Notes: a model not told the origin generated them from the sequence alone. Shown: positions 44,112 to 54,252, numbered from the stretch's first letter. The stretch: 64,000 nt of DNA from Rubellimicrobium mesophilum DSM 19309 (GCF_000600335.2 NZ_KK088626.1:60284-124283), one strand, 5' to 3'. A program made the numbers and translations.

Positions 44112-44840
44112 TCATCGCAGCCGCCGCCGTGCGGTCAGCGCATTGCCGGTCGCGGCAAAGGCTGCGGTGTTGTCGAAGACGCACCAGCATTCGCCGCCCT
44201 CGGCCGCGCGAAGGCCAAGTTGGGTCATGATGGCGTGGATCGCCTCGTCGCTATAGGACGAGTAGTAGACCCGTGGCGACCCGTGAAGACGGACGTAGGC
44301 CAAGCCGCTCCAGCCGCCCGTCCGGTCGCCGTTCGGAGCAGGAGCAGGATCCGCAGCCACGCGTCCGATCCGGAGCCCCTCGAGCAAGCTCTCGACCTGG
44401 GGCGTGAACCAGGACCGGTGGCGCGGCTCGCAGGCGACGTGGCCCGTCACGCGCTGCCTCAGATCCTGCATGAACAGGCCCGCCACCTCCGGCTCGAAGG
44501 CGAGGCTGGGCGGGAGCTGCAACAGGAGGGGACCCAGCTTCCATCCCAACCCGCTGACCTCCGACAAGAAGCGCTCCAGAGGCTCGCCAGCCCCCTTGAG
44601 GCGCCTCTGATGAGTGATGATCCCAGGGACCTTGACGGCGAACCTGAACGTTTCCGGCACCGAAGCCGCCCAACGCTCGTAGGTGACGCGGCGATGCGGA
44701 CGATAGAAGGACGAGTTGATTTCCACCGCACTGAACACCTGCGCATAGCGCTCCAGGTGACTCCCCGTCATCGGAAAGGCGGTCGCGTGCTCCTTTGGGA
44801 CGTTCCAGCCGGCCGTGCCGAGGCGGATGCTGGTGGACAT
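44112..44840 (-). CDS. DUF72-family protein (YecE-like)
   Basis: 242 residues with a TIM-barrel-like DUF72 domain: IRLGTAGWNVP at the start, AVEINSSFYRPH, ETFRFAVKVP, LGPLLLQLPPS, CEPRHRSWF, YVRLHGSP and a final WCVFDNTA. Function of the family is unknown. ATG 44840 was chosen because the domain begins five residues later; the open frame upstream is unsupported. It converges with the receiver gene. Confidence 0.88.
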   Translation of the reverse strand: MSTSIRLGTAGWNVPKEHATAFPMTGSHLERYAQVFSAVEINSSFYRPHRRVTYERWAASVPETFRFAVKVPGIITHQRRLKGAGEPLERFLSEVSGLGWKLGPLLLQLPPSLAFEPEVAGLFMQDLRQRVTGHVACEPRHRSWFTPQVESLLEGLRIGRVAADPAPAPNGDRTGGWSGLAYVRLHGSPRVYYSSYSDEAIHAIMTQLGLRAAEGGECWCVFDNTAAFAATGNALTARRRLR

Positions 44841-45075
44841 GGCGCTCCAGGCGAAAGATCGAGTTCGATATCCGACCTGGGGTGATGGCCACATCCTGGC
44901 AAGCGTTCGCCGGAGACCGCGTGATGCCCGGACAGCCGCAGAGCCGAGCACCCTGCGGGACGAGCCGCACCGCTGCATGGGGAGGCGAGGAGAGCGTGGC
45001 ATTCCTCGTCAGGCAGGGTGCAAGCGCCCGGTCATCCGGTGCGGCGGCACCGGAAAGGCGGCCGGCCGGCGCCGA

Positions 45076-47016
45076 TCAGCGTTGAGGCTTCTTCGCCCTG
45101 ACGGGGCGCTTGTTCCCAGCGCGGTCTGGGTTCGGCTTGGGACTGGGACGCTTCGCGGAAGTCTTGACTGGCTTCACCGGACTCCTGTCGTCCATGTCGC
45201 GCGTCGTGGCGCCGGTAGTCCATGGGGCCACCTTCTTGGACGGATGCTCGCGGCCCACCGGATTGCCTGCCTCGTGCCGTTGCGCAGGAGGACCGCTGTC
45301 AATGGCGGGAGCGTCCATGATGGCCACGGATTGCGGCACCTTGGGGGGGCGAGCCTCGGTCTCGGCGCCGCGCGACGGCCGGCGGCCAGGGGGCGAACCG
45401 CCCGTCCGCCGGTAGGTCCGCTCGGGACGCTCCAGCACCGGCTCGCCGGGGAGGCGTCGCAGGACGATGCCGGGGACGATCTCTATGCCCTCCGGAAAGC
45501 GCGAGGCCAGGGCCGCCGCGATCTGCACGAAGGTCTCGTCCTGCTGCACCCGGATCGCGCCGATCGCGTCCTTGGTGATGCCGCCCGCCTCGCAGATCTT
45601 GGGCAGGAGCCAGCGCGCCTCGGCCCGGCCCGACCGACCCACCGGCAGGGAGAACCAGGCCGAGTCTCCGAAGGACCCGCGCTCGCGGGGCGCCGGACGG
45701 GTGGGAGCGCCGGCGTCCGACAGCTCCTCCGGCGCGGACCGGCCCTCGCGCCAAAGCCGCACGAAGGCGGCGGCCACGCGGTCTGGCCCGTGCCGGTCGA
45801 GAAGCGCGGCCACGAGGGCAGTTTCCTCCTCCGGCGCGGAGGCCAGGGCGGCATGGTCGAGGATGCGGGCGTCGTCCTTGTCCTTGACCTCCTCGGCCGA
45901 GGGCGCCTTGCCCCATTCGGCCGTGACCCGGGCGCCCTGGAGCAGGCGCTGGGCCTTCTTGTAGTCCGCAGGCGTCACGATCAGCGCCGAGACGCCCTTG
46001 GCCCCGGCCCGCCCGGTCCGGCCCGAGCGGTGCAGCAGCGTCTCCGAGTTCGTCGGCAGGTCCGCGTGGATCACCAGTTCGAGGCCGGGAAGGTCGATGC
46101 CGCGCGCGGCCACGTCGGTGGCGATGCAGACCCGCGCCCGTCCGTCGCGGAGCGCCTGCAGCGCGTGGGTGCGCTCCGCCTGGCTCAGCTCGCCCGACAG
46201 CGCCACCACCTGGAAGCCGCGATTGCCCATCCGCGCCAGCAGGTGGCTCACGTTGGCCCGCGTCTTGCAGAAGATGATGGCCGTGCGCGCCTCGTGGAAG
46301 CGAAGGAGGTTGAAGATCGCGGGCTCGCGGTCCCGCGCGGTCACGCTGAAGGCGCGATACTCGATGTCGGCGTGCTGCCGGGCCTCGCCGACGGTCTGGA
46401 GGCGCAGCGCGTCCTTCTGGAAGTCCTTGGCCAGCTCCTCGATCGCCTTGGGCACGGTAGCCGAGAGCATCAGCGTGCGGCGATCCTCGGGCGCGGCGCG
46501 AAGGATGAACTCCAGGTCCTCGCGGAAGCCGAGGTCCAGCATCTCGTCGGCCTCGTCCAGCACCGCCGCGCGGAGGGCCGAGAGATCGAGGCTGCCGCGC
46601 TCGATATGGTCGCGCAGGCGGCCGGGGGTGCCGACGACGATATGGGGGCCACGCTCCAGCGCCAGGCGCTCCCGGCGGATGTCCATGCCGCCGACGCAGG
46701 TGGCGACCTGCGCACCGGCCTCGCCGTAGAGCCAAGCCAGCTCGCGCGCGACCTGCAGGGCCAGCTCGCGCGTGGGCGCGATGGCGAGCGCCAGGGGCGC
46801 CTCGGCGGGCGATAGGCGTTCGGCCACGCCCAGAATCTCGGGCGCGACGGCGAGGCCGAAGGCCACGGTCTTGCCCGACCCGGTCTGGGCCGAGACGAGG
46901 AGGTCGCACCCCGCGGCCTCGGGGGCCAGAACGGCCTCCTGAACGGGGGTCAGGCTGGCATAGCCCTTGGCGGCCAGCGCCGCGGCCAGGGGCGCGGCCG
47001 GATCGGGATGGGTCAT
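45076..47016 (-). CDS. DEAD-box RNA helicase with DbpA-type RNA-binding domain
   Basis: 646 residues. Q motif region SLTPVQEAVL, motif I AQTGSGKT, PTRELA, TPGRL, motif II VLDEADEML, SAT motif, TDVAARGIDLP and HRSGRTGRAG give a complete ATP-dependent helicase core (1-380). A DbpA-like RNA-binding domain follows (about 480-555; WFSLPVGRSGRAEARW, GIVLRRLP), then a Lys/Arg/Pro-rich disordered tail of about 90 residues that may bind RNA. CsdA/DeaD-type proteins act in ribosome assembly and cold adaptation. Single gene, 236 bp from DUF72. Confidence 0.93.
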   Translation of the reverse strand: MTHPDPAAPLAAALAAKGYASLTPVQEAVLAPEAAGCDLLVSAQTGSGKTVAFGLAVAPEILGVAERLSPAEAPLALAIAPTRELALQVARELAWLYGEAGAQVATCVGGMDIRRERLALERGPHIVVGTPGRLRDHIERGSLDLSALRAAVLDEADEMLDLGFREDLEFILRAAPEDRRTLMLSATVPKAIEELAKDFQKDALRLQTVGEARQHADIEYRAFSVTARDREPAIFNLLRFHEARTAIIFCKTRANVSHLLARMGNRGFQVVALSGELSQAERTHALQALRDGRARVCIATDVAARGIDLPGLELVIHADLPTNSETLLHRSGRTGRAGAKGVSALIVTPADYKKAQRLLQGARVTAEWGKAPSAEEVKDKDDARILDHAALASAPEEETALVAALLDRHGPDRVAAAFVRLWREGRSAPEELSDAGAPTRPAPRERGSFGDSAWFSLPVGRSGRAEARWLLPKICEAGGITKDAIGAIRVQQDETFVQIAAALASRFPEGIEIVPGIVLRRLPGEPVLERPERTYRRTGGSPPGRRPSRGAETEARPPKVPQSVAIMDAPAIDSGPPAQRHEAGNPVGREHPSKKVAPWTTGATTRDMDDRSPVKPVKTSAKRPSPKPNPDRAGNKRPVRAKKPQR

Positions 47017-47661
47017 GGTCGTCGCCAGAGAGGGGGTGCTCGCACCCGATGGGGGCCACTATGTCCCACTGTCGCGGCTGGGCTGTCCGGTGCCCGCCAC
47101 CCCGGAACGTCGAGGCCAAGCGTCGCCACTAGCCTTTGATACGACCGAAGTCAAAGGCAAAGCGGGCCGACCCACACACCGACCACCGATCGGGTCTCCT
47201 GCGCATCGCCGCCGCTATGAAGAAGGCGACAGCCCCTGCTGCCTCCGGCCGGTGGCAAGGCCATGGCCCGGCATGCCGGCCAGAGCGGACCTGTTCTGGT
47301 GGGTCCATAGCCGGGTCTCGTTGTATCGACGCAGCCCGAACTCGGGCAGAGCTTCAGTGTTCCGACCTAGAGCTTGCCCTCGCGCACGCCTTCCCAAGAG
47401 CACCCCAATCGGACCCTCGCCCGGGCCTCGAGATCTGCCGCCTGCCCAAGCCCCCCGCGCCGCTTGCCCAGTCTTCGTACCCTCGGCGGTCAGTCACCGG
47501 CCCGGCAGATCATCGTGCACTGGTCGGTCACTTGGCAGCAGGAGTTCCCATCGAAGGCCAGCCCTCCAGAAAACTAGCTGGGAGTGCGAACCTTTCCCCC
47601 TCCGATGGCATCCAAGGGGGGCGAGGCCGAAGTCTGGCCCGTCACCTGAAGGGAGTTTCCC
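47017..47661. other. Intergenic region upstream of helicase and secreted protein genes
   Basis: 645 bp between divergent genes. No supportable gene, tRNA or repeat was seen. It should hold both promoters, though no clear boxes stand out. Short open frames here lack any family resemblance. Confidence 0.45.
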
Positions 47662-48075
47662 ATGCTCAAGCAGATCATCATCGCCGCCTCCTTGGTCGCG
47701 GCGACCGCTGCGCTGGCCCAGGAGGCCACCGTGCCCACCCAGGCGCCGCCGCCCGCGCCCTACCAGGAGGTTAGCAAGCTTGTGGACCTGCCCGAGTTCC
47801 TGCCGGGGCTGGGCACGCTCTACGTCGATCCCGCGACGCTGCCTGCCGGGCCGTTCCTGGCCTACGACCACGACGGCAAGCTCTCGGCCACGGTCTACAT
47901 GACCCCGCTCGCCGACCTGCAGGGAGGCACGGCCTACGACGACCTGCCCGTGGGTGCCCCCGAGGTCACGAGCGTGGACATCTACTACAATGCCGGCCAC
48001 CCAGGCGTCGAGCAGCCGCACGCCCATGTGGTGCTCTACCACGACGCCGACGCCAAGAGCCGGCTGGCGCAGTGA
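47662..48075 (+). CDS. Secreted protein of the TTHB210-like/DUF5602 type
   Basis: 137 residues: signal peptide ending in AALAQ, then GTLYVDPATLPAGPFLAYDHDG, VYMTPLADLQGG and a His-rich end YNAGHPGVEQPHAHVVLYHD. This pattern is found in small periplasmic proteins related to the DUF5602 domain; function unknown. The clustered His residues suggest metal binding (inference). GAAGGGAGTTTCCC precedes the ATG. Its stop overlaps the cupredoxin start. Confidence 0.75.
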   Translation: MLKQIIIAASLVAATAALAQEATVPTQAPPPAPYQEVSKLVDLPEFLPGLGTLYVDPATLPAGPFLAYDHDGKLSATVYMTPLADLQGGTAYDDLPVGAPEVTSVDIYYNAGHPGVEQPHAHVVLYHDADAKSRLAQ

Positions 48076-48602
48076 TGTGGACCCGTCGGCACCTGCTGGC
48101 GCGGGGGGGCGGCGGCCTCGCCGCCCTCGCGGCTCCGCGCCTCGTCCGGGCGGCCGGCACCGAGGTCCTCGGCATGCGCGGCTCGGCCCGGGGCGAACGG
48201 GTCTGGTTCGCGCCTCAAGGCCTCGCGGTCGCTCCGGGCACCACCCTGCGCTGGACGAACCGCGACCCGGGCAACAGCCACACCACCACGGCCTATCACC
48301 CGGACCTCTACGGCCGGCCCCTCCGCATCCCCGAGGGGGCGACGCCATGGGACAGTGGGCTCCTCCTGCCGGACGAGAGCTTCGAGGTGACGCTGGAGCG
48401 GCCGGGGGTGTACGATTACTACTGCCAGCCGCACGAGATGGCGGGCATGGTGGGGCGCATCGTGGTGGGCCAACCGGGCGACCCCGGCTGGGAGGAGGCC
48501 TCCGCCGACCCGGGCGACCTGCCCGACATGGCGCTCATGGCCTTCCCAACGGTCGAGGCCATCCTGGCGGCGGGACGCATCGACGAGGAGGAGCCCACGT
48601 GA
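48075..48602 (+). CDS. Secreted cupredoxin (type-1 copper protein)
   Basis: 175 residues. The N-terminus TRRHLLARGGGGLAALAAP looks like a twin-arginine-type signal, suitable for export of a folded copper protein. The cupredoxin domain has the first His in NSHTTTAYH, and the copper loop YYCQPHEMAGM with Cys, His and Met at plastocyanin-like spacing. It could carry electrons or store copper in the periplasm. ATG 48075 forms a TGATG overlap with the previous gene; GTG 48072 is an alternative. The end overlaps the sigma factor start by four bases. Confidence 0.85.
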   Translation: MWTRRHLLARGGGGLAALAAPRLVRAAGTEVLGMRGSARGERVWFAPQGLAVAPGTTLRWTNRDPGNSHTTTAYHPDLYGRPLRIPEGATPWDSGLLLPDESFEVTLERPGVYDYYCQPHEMAGMVGRIVVGQPGDPGWEEASADPGDLPDMALMAFPTVEAILAAGRIDEEEPT

Positions 48603-49303
48603 TCCCGAAGTCGCTCGGACGGACGGAGGACCTGCGGGAGACCCAGGAGGAGTTGCTGCTCGCCCAGGCGCGGACCCGGGACGAGGCGGCGGTGCGCGAG
48701 CTGATCCGGCGCCTCAACCCCCGGCTCTTCCGGGTGGCTCGCGGTGTTCTGGACAGCGATGCGGAGGCCGAGGAGGTGCTCCAGGAGGCCTACCTCATCG
48801 CCTTCACCCGCTTGGGCGAGTTCCGGGGAGAAGCTCGCTTCTCGACCTGGGTCACGCGCATCGTCCTCAACGCCGCCATGATGCGCCGGCGCCGGACCCG
48901 GCCGACAGAGGAGTACGACACCGTGGCCGAGGATAGGATGGACGGTGGGCAGGTCCTGACCTTTCCGGGGGGAGGGACCGAGGGGCCCGAGGCGGCGCTG
49001 GGCCGGTCCCAGCTCCGCAGGCTGATCGAAGCGGCGGTCGGCGAGCTGCCGCCGGAGTTGCGCCTTGTGTTCCTTCTGCGCGAATCCGAGGGAATGAGCG
49101 TCCTCGCCATCGCGCGCGACCTCGCCCTCAACCCGATCACCGTGAAGACGCGGCTTTACCGGGCCCGCCGCCTCCTGCGCGCGACCCTCGAGGCGCGGCT
49201 GCGGGGCGGGTTCGAGACGGCGTTCCCCTTCGATGGAGCTCGATGCACGGGCATGGCCGAGCGGGTGGTCGCGGCGCTCAAGGAGAACGGCGACCTGCCC
49301 TGA
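48599..49303 (+). CDS. ECF-type RNA polymerase sigma factor
   Basis: 234 residues from a GTG start inside a GTGA overlap with the cupredoxin gene. Sigma region 2 is recognisable in SDAEAEEVLQEAYLIAFTRL and GEARFSTWVTRIVLNAAMM, and region 4 in LPPELRLVFLLRESEGMSVLAIA with VKTRLYRARRLL. The C-terminal extension of about 30 residues is unusual for the class. No anti-sigma gene follows. Co-translation with the copper protein suggests control linked to metal or redox conditions (inference). Confidence 0.88.
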   Translation: MIPKSLGRTEDLRETQEELLLAQARTRDEAAVRELIRRLNPRLFRVARGVLDSDAEAEEVLQEAYLIAFTRLGEFRGEARFSTWVTRIVLNAAMMRRRRTRPTEEYDTVAEDRMDGGQVLTFPGGGTEGPEAALGRSQLRRLIEAAVGELPPELRLVFLLRESEGMSVLAIARDLALNPITVKTRLYRARRLLRATLEARLRGGFETAFPFDGARCTGMAERVVAALKENGDLP

Positions 49304-49759
49304 TTCCGGTCGACATCGCGGCACTGAACGCCGGTGACCGGGTTGGATATCGGCCTTCCTGGATCACAGGGAGTGATGCTCGTCCCATGGTGGACCGGGT
49401 GGCCTGCCTGCCGACCGACGTAAGTGACCCTCCGCCAGCGGCGGAAACGCCTAATTCGAGGCCTCCCGCAATGCCTTTCCTTTGGCCGGGTCCGAGCGCG
49501 GCGACTCCAGGTGAAGCGTCGATAAGCCTGTCGCCCGCACGAATCCGGTTGCAGGTACAGCCTGATCGTAAAGGGCACTCCAGGTCCGTGGGACGCCACC
49601 TCTCGTCAGAGGGTGATACGCGGCGGCCGCCCTGATCCGCATCGCGATGCGCTGACCCCAGCGGGGCCTCGGTGGGAGGCCAGAACCCAACCCCATCGCC
49701 TGTTCGGGCCCCAGGTGGCCGGCCCCCGGTTCGAAGGGCGCTCGACCCCTGGCCCGCCC
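49304..49759. other. Convergent intergenic region
   Basis: 456 bp between the sigma factor and RND pump stops. No supportable gene, hairpin with T-run or repeat was seen. Confidence 0.45.
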
Positions 49760-52700
49760 TCATTCCGCCGCCTGCACCAGCGGCTCCGCTGCCTCCTCCC
49801 CCACCGGCACCGCCGTCGAGGGCCCCCTGCGGCGCCGCGCGATTCGGCTCACCAGCACATAAAGCGCGGGCACCAGGAAGATGCCGACGAAGGTCGCGGC
49901 CAGCGTCCCGCCCAGGACGCCGATGCCGATGGCCTTCTGCGCCCCCGCCCCGGCCCCCGTCGCGGTGGCCAGGGGCAGCACCCCCAAGGCAAAGGCGATC
50001 GAGGTCATCAGGATCGGCCTGAGCCGCAGCCGCGCCGCCTCGACCGCCGCCTGCCGCGCAGTGCGCCCCTGTCGTTCGAGGTCGCGGGCGAACTCCACGA
50101 TCAGGATCGCGTTCTTCGCGGCCAGCCCGATGGTCGCGAGCAGGCCCACCTTGAAGTAGACGTCGTTCGACTGCCCGAAGATCCAGGCCGCCAGCAGCGC
50201 CCCCATCACCCCCACCGGCACCGACAGGATCACCGAGAAGGGGATCGCCCAGCTCTCGTAGAGCGCCGCGAGGCAGAGGAACACCACGAGCACCGACAGC
50301 GCGTAGAGGTAGGGCGCCTGGTTCCCCGACTGCCGCTCCTGGTAGCTCAGGTCCGTCCAGGCCACGCCCCAGCCGCCCGGGACCTGGGCGACCAGCTCCT
50401 CCATCGCGTCCATCGCCTCGCCCGAGCTGTGGCCCTCGGCCTCCGAGCCCGAGACCGACAGCGCCGGCCGCCCGTCGATGCGCGACAGGCGCGGCGGCAC
50501 CGGCGCCCACTCAGTCGTCAGGAACGAGGCGAAGGGCACCATCTCTCCGCTCGCGTTCCGCGCGTACCACCCCTCGATGTCCTCGGGCTGCATCCGCGAC
50601 GCGGCCTCGCCTTGCACGATGACGGGGCGGAGGGAGGAACCCAGCACGAAGTCGTTCACGCTCTCGCCCGCGAAGATCACCGACAGCATGGCGTTCACCT
50701 GCGGGACCGAGAGGCCGAAGCTCTCGGCCTTCTGCTGGTCGATGTCGATGCGGAGCGCGCTGCGGTCCTCGGTCCCGCTCACGTCCACGTTCTGGACCCG
50801 CTCGTCGCCCTCGGCCAGCGCGATGAGTTGCTCGGCCGCGCCCCGCAGCGCCTCGGTCCCTGCGCCAGTCTGGTCCACGAGGTACATCGAGAAGCCGCGC
50901 TGGTTGCCCAGCCCCTGGATCGCCGGCGGCTGCACCACGGTGATCCGCCCCGCCCGGTGCCCCGCGAAACGCGCGTTGGCCCGCTGCGCCACCGCCGAGG
51001 CCGAGAGCTCCGGGTCGTCGCGCTCCTCGAAGTCCTTGAGCTTCACGAAGAGCATGGCGTTGTTCTGCCCGTTCCCCCGGAAGCCGAAGCCCAGGGCCGC
51101 GAAGGTGGACTCCACCGCCTCGGACTCCTCCGAGTTGAGGTAGTCCTCGACCTCCTTCACCACGGCGGCGGTCTGCGCGGTCGTGGACCCCTCGGACAGG
51201 TTGATCTGCGTCATCAGCACGCCCTGATCCTCGGAGGGCAGGAAGGAGCTGTCGATGCGCCCGTAGACCTGCCACGCGCCGAAGCCGATCCCGCCGAGGA
51301 CCAGCAGCGCCAAGAGGGGCCAGCGGACGATCCCCCGCACGGCCCTGCCGTATCCCCGCGTCGTCGCCTCGAAGCCCCGGTTGAAGAGCCGCGCGGGCAG
51401 GACGCTGCCCCCGTGCCCCCGCGCCTTCAGCATCGAGGCGCAGAGCGCCGGGGTCAGGATCAGCGCCACGGCGGCCGACAGCACCATCGCCGAGATGATC
51501 GTGACCGAGAATTGCCGGTAGATTACGCCCGTCGAGCCCGGGAAGAAGGCCATCGGCAGGAACACCGCCGACAGCACCAGCGCGATGCCGATCAGCGCCC
51601 CGGTGATCTGGCCCATGCTCCGCTCGGTGGCCTCGACGGGCGGCAGGCCGTCCTGCTCCATGACCCGCTCGGTGTTCTCGACCACCACGATGGCGTCGTC
51701 CACCAAAAGGCCGATGGCCAGCACCATGGCGAACATGGTCAGCGTGTTGATCGAGTAGCCCAGCGCCGCCAGCACCGCGAAGGTGCCGAGCAGCACCACG
51801 GGCACCGCAATGATCGGGATCAGCGTCGCCCGCCAGTTCTGCAGGAACACGAGGATGACGAGGAACACGAGGCCGATGGCCTCGACCAGGGTGTGCTCCA
51901 CCTGCTCGATGGACAGCTCCACGAAGGGCGAGGTGTCGTAGGCGATGCGGATCTCCACGCCCTCGGGCAGCGCGCCCCTGAGGCCGTCGAGCGTCGCCCG
52001 CACCGCCTCCGCCGTGTCCACCGCGTTCGCCCCGGTGGCGAGGTTCACCCCGAAGCCCGCCGCTGGCAGACCGTTCAGCCGCGAGTCGCCGCCGTAGCGC
52101 TCCTGGCCGATCTCCACGCGGGCCACGTCGCCCAGGTAGACGGTGCCGGTGTCGTCGCCGGACTTGACCTGAATGCCTTCGAACTCTTCGACGGTCGAAA
52201 GCTGGCTCTGCGCCGTGATCGTGGCGGTGAACTGCTGCCCTGGCACCACCGGCTGCGTGCCGAGAGAGCCCACCGAGACGGTGGTGTTCTGCGCCTCGAC
52301 CGCCGAGACCACGTCGGCGGGCGTGAGCTGGTACTGCACGAGCTTCAGCGGATCGAGCCAGATCCGCATGGCGTAGCCCGAGCCGAAGACGTTGATGCTG
52401 CCCACGCCCGTCGTCCGCTGCACGGCCCCGGTGACGGTGGTGCTCAGGATGTCGCCTAGGCGAAGCGTGTCGTAGCGCCCGTCGGTCGAGACCAGCGCCC
52501 CCACCATCAGGATCGAGGACGAGGAGCGCGAGACGGTCACGCCGTTCCGCTGCACCGCGTCCGGAAGCCGCCCCTCGACCTGCTGGACGCGGGCCTGCAC
52601 CTCGTTCTGCGCCTCGGCCCCATCCACGGCCTCATCGAAGGTGAGCGTGACGCTGGAGGAGCCCTCGTTGGACGAGGACACCATGTATAGGAGTCCCTCG

Positions 52701-52924
52701 AGCCCCGTCAGGCCGTCCTCGATCACCCGCGTCACCGAGCCCTCGACCGCTTCGGCGGTGGCGCCGGAGTAGGAGGCCGAGATCCGCACCGTCGTGGGCG
52801 AGATGTCGGGATACTGCGACACGGCCAGCGTGGTCAGCGCATAGGCCCCGGCCAGCATCGTCACGATGGCCAGCACCCAGGCGAAGACCGGCCGGTGGAT
52901 GAAGAAGCGCGGCATCCCGGTCAC
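49760..52924 (-). CDS. RND multidrug efflux permease (HAE1/AcrB-type)
   Basis: 1054 residues, the full length of AcrB-like pumps, with 12 helices and two large periplasmic loops. It starts FFIHRPVFAWVLAIV, typical of the family. The proton relay Asp pair is in GLLVDDAIVVVENTERV and the Lys in GLAAKNAILIVEFARD. It exports hydrophobic compounds from the inner membrane and periplasm through a trimeric complex. The start overlaps the stop of the adaptor gene by four bases. No outer-membrane channel gene is in the window. Confidence 0.95.
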   Translation of the reverse strand: MTGMPRFFIHRPVFAWVLAIVTMLAGAYALTTLAVSQYPDISPTTVRISASYSGATAEAVEGSVTRVIEDGLTGLEGLLYMVSSSNEGSSSVTLTFDEAVDGAEAQNEVQARVQQVEGRLPDAVQRNGVTVSRSSSSILMVGALVSTDGRYDTLRLGDILSTTVTGAVQRTTGVGSINVFGSGYAMRIWLDPLKLVQYQLTPADVVSAVEAQNTTVSVGSLGTQPVVPGQQFTATITAQSQLSTVEEFEGIQVKSGDDTGTVYLGDVARVEIGQERYGGDSRLNGLPAAGFGVNLATGANAVDTAEAVRATLDGLRGALPEGVEIRIAYDTSPFVELSIEQVEHTLVEAIGLVFLVILVFLQNWRATLIPIIAVPVVLLGTFAVLAALGYSINTLTMFAMVLAIGLLVDDAIVVVENTERVMEQDGLPPVEATERSMGQITGALIGIALVLSAVFLPMAFFPGSTGVIYRQFSVTIISAMVLSAAVALILTPALCASMLKARGHGGSVLPARLFNRGFEATTRGYGRAVRGIVRWPLLALLVLGGIGFGAWQVYGRIDSSFLPSEDQGVLMTQINLSEGSTTAQTAAVVKEVEDYLNSEESEAVESTFAALGFGFRGNGQNNAMLFVKLKDFEERDDPELSASAVAQRANARFAGHRAGRITVVQPPAIQGLGNQRGFSMYLVDQTGAGTEALRGAAEQLIALAEGDERVQNVDVSGTEDRSALRIDIDQQKAESFGLSVPQVNAMLSVIFAGESVNDFVLGSSLRPVIVQGEAASRMQPEDIEGWYARNASGEMVPFASFLTTEWAPVPPRLSRIDGRPALSVSGSEAEGHSSGEAMDAMEELVAQVPGGWGVAWTDLSYQERQSGNQAPYLYALSVLVVFLCLAALYESWAIPFSVILSVPVGVMGALLAAWIFGQSNDVYFKVGLLATIGLAAKNAILIVEFARDLERQGRTARQAAVEAARLRLRPILMTSIAFALGVLPLATATGAGAGAQKAIGIGVLGGTLAATFVGIFLVPALYVLVSRIARRRRGPSTAVPVGEEAAEPLVQAAE

Positions 52925-54252
52925 TCCTGCGAGGTGGCGGAGCGGGCGGCAGCCTGCTGGTCCGTCCCGCCGGTCCCGGCCGCCGGCGTCGCGTCCGAGC
53001 TGGCCTGGCCCTCGGCGGGCTCCGCTTCTGGCGCGAGGTCGTGCACGACGCCCTGCTCGTCGATCTCGACGGGCACGGTCGTCACCTCCGCCCCATCGCG
53101 CAGGCTGCTGAGCCCGTCCACGACCAGCAGGTCGCCGGGCTCGACGCCGTCGGTCACGATCCAGCCGTTCGCGTGAGTGCCGGTGGTCGTCAGCGTCACC
53201 TGCCGCGCCACGCCGTCGCGGACGACATAGGCCGTGAGGTCCCCGTTCGCGGCACGGCTGGTGGCGCGCTGCGGGACGACGATGCCCTCGCTGGTCCCCA
53301 GGGTCACCTCGACCCGCAGGAACTGTCCCGGCAGCACCTGCCGGTCGGGGTTGTCGAACCGGATGCGGAAGTCCACCGTCCCGGTGGTGGTCGAGACGCT
53401 GGTCCCCGGCGTCACCAGCGTGCCCTGGCCCTCCAGCACCTCCCCGGTCTCCTGCACCAGCCGGAAGCCGACCGCGTCCCCGGGCGCGAGGCTCCCCTCG
53501 TCGATGCGGTCCCGCACCCGCATCATGCGGGCGCTCGATTCGGTCACGTCCACGTAGATCGGGTCGAGCCGCGTCACCACGGCCAGCGCCTCCGCCTGGT
53601 TCGCGGTCACCAGCTCGCCCGTCGAGACCTGCGGCACGCTGGGGACCCCGGCGATGGGGCTGTGGATCTCGGTCCGCGAGAGGTCGAGCTCTGCCGAGGT
53701 GAGCCCCGCCTGCGCCGAGGCGAGCGAGGCCTGCGCCTGCGAGAAGGCCGCCTCGGCCGTCTCCAGGTCGGCCCGCGTCACCGCCTGGCCCTCGAGGCTC
53801 CGGTAGCGTTCCACCGTGGCCTGCGCGGTGGCGAGGCTCGCCTCGGCCCCGGCTACCGTGGCCTCGGCGGCGGCGACGGCGGCGGCATAGCTGTCGTCCT
53901 CGATCCGGAACAGGAGGTCCCCCGCCTCGACCGGCTGGCCGGGCTGGTAGGCCACCTCCTCGATGACGCCGCTCACGCGCGGGCGGATGTCGGTCTCCTC
54001 GTAGGCCACGGCCCGCCCGGGGAGCGTCAGGGCATAGGGGATATCCTCGGTCGCGAGCGTCACGACCCCCACCTCGGCGGGCCCCTGCGGCTGGCCTCCC
54101 ATGCCGCCGGCGGACCGTCCCCCTCCGCCTAGGCCGATGCCCTGAGCGACGGCACTACCCGCGCCAAGCAGGAGGCAGACAGCGGCGAGCCTCAGGGCGG
54201 ACTCCGACGGGAAGGCTCGCTTCAGGGCGCCGAAGGCGAATCGGGGGGGCAT
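52921..54252 (-). CDS. RND efflux periplasmic adaptor (AcrA/MexA-type)
   Basis: 443 residues. Signal-like N-terminus (LRLAAVCLLLGAGSAVAQG), a Gly-rich linker, then the biotinyl-lipoyl half YEETDIRPRVSGVIEEV, a helical hairpin rich in Ala (about residues 140-195), the matching second half PIAGVPSVPQVSTGELV, and a beta-barrel with DFRIRFDNPDRQVLPGQF. A disordered Ala/Glu-rich tail of about 40 residues closes it. ATG 54252 was chosen for the AGGAG seven bases upstream and the signal; no lipobox Cys is seen. It couples the pump to an outer-membrane channel. Confidence 0.92.
   Translation of the reverse strand: MPPRFAFGALKRAFPSESALRLAAVCLLLGAGSAVAQGIGLGGGGRSAGGMGGQPQGPAEVGVVTLATEDIPYALTLPGRAVAYEETDIRPRVSGVIEEVAYQPGQPVEAGDLLFRIEDDSYAAAVAAAEATVAGAEASLATAQATVERYRSLEGQAVTRADLETAEAAFSQAQASLASAQAGLTSAELDLSRTEIHSPIAGVPSVPQVSTGELVTANQAEALAVVTRLDPIYVDVTESSARMMRVRDRIDEGSLAPGDAVGFRLVQETGEVLEGQGTLVTPGTSVSTTTGTVDFRIRFDNPDRQVLPGQFLRVEVTLGTSEGIVVPQRATSRAANGDLTAYVVRDGVARQVTLTTTGTHANGWIVTDGVEPGDLLVVDGLSSLRDGAEVTTVPVEIDEQGVVHDLAPEAEPAEGQASSDATPAAGTGGTDQQAAARSATSQE

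Noticed and set aside
49613..52459. A 948-codon plus-strand open frame
   Set aside because: It lies antisense to the RND permease and is extremely His/Arg/Asp-rich without domains.
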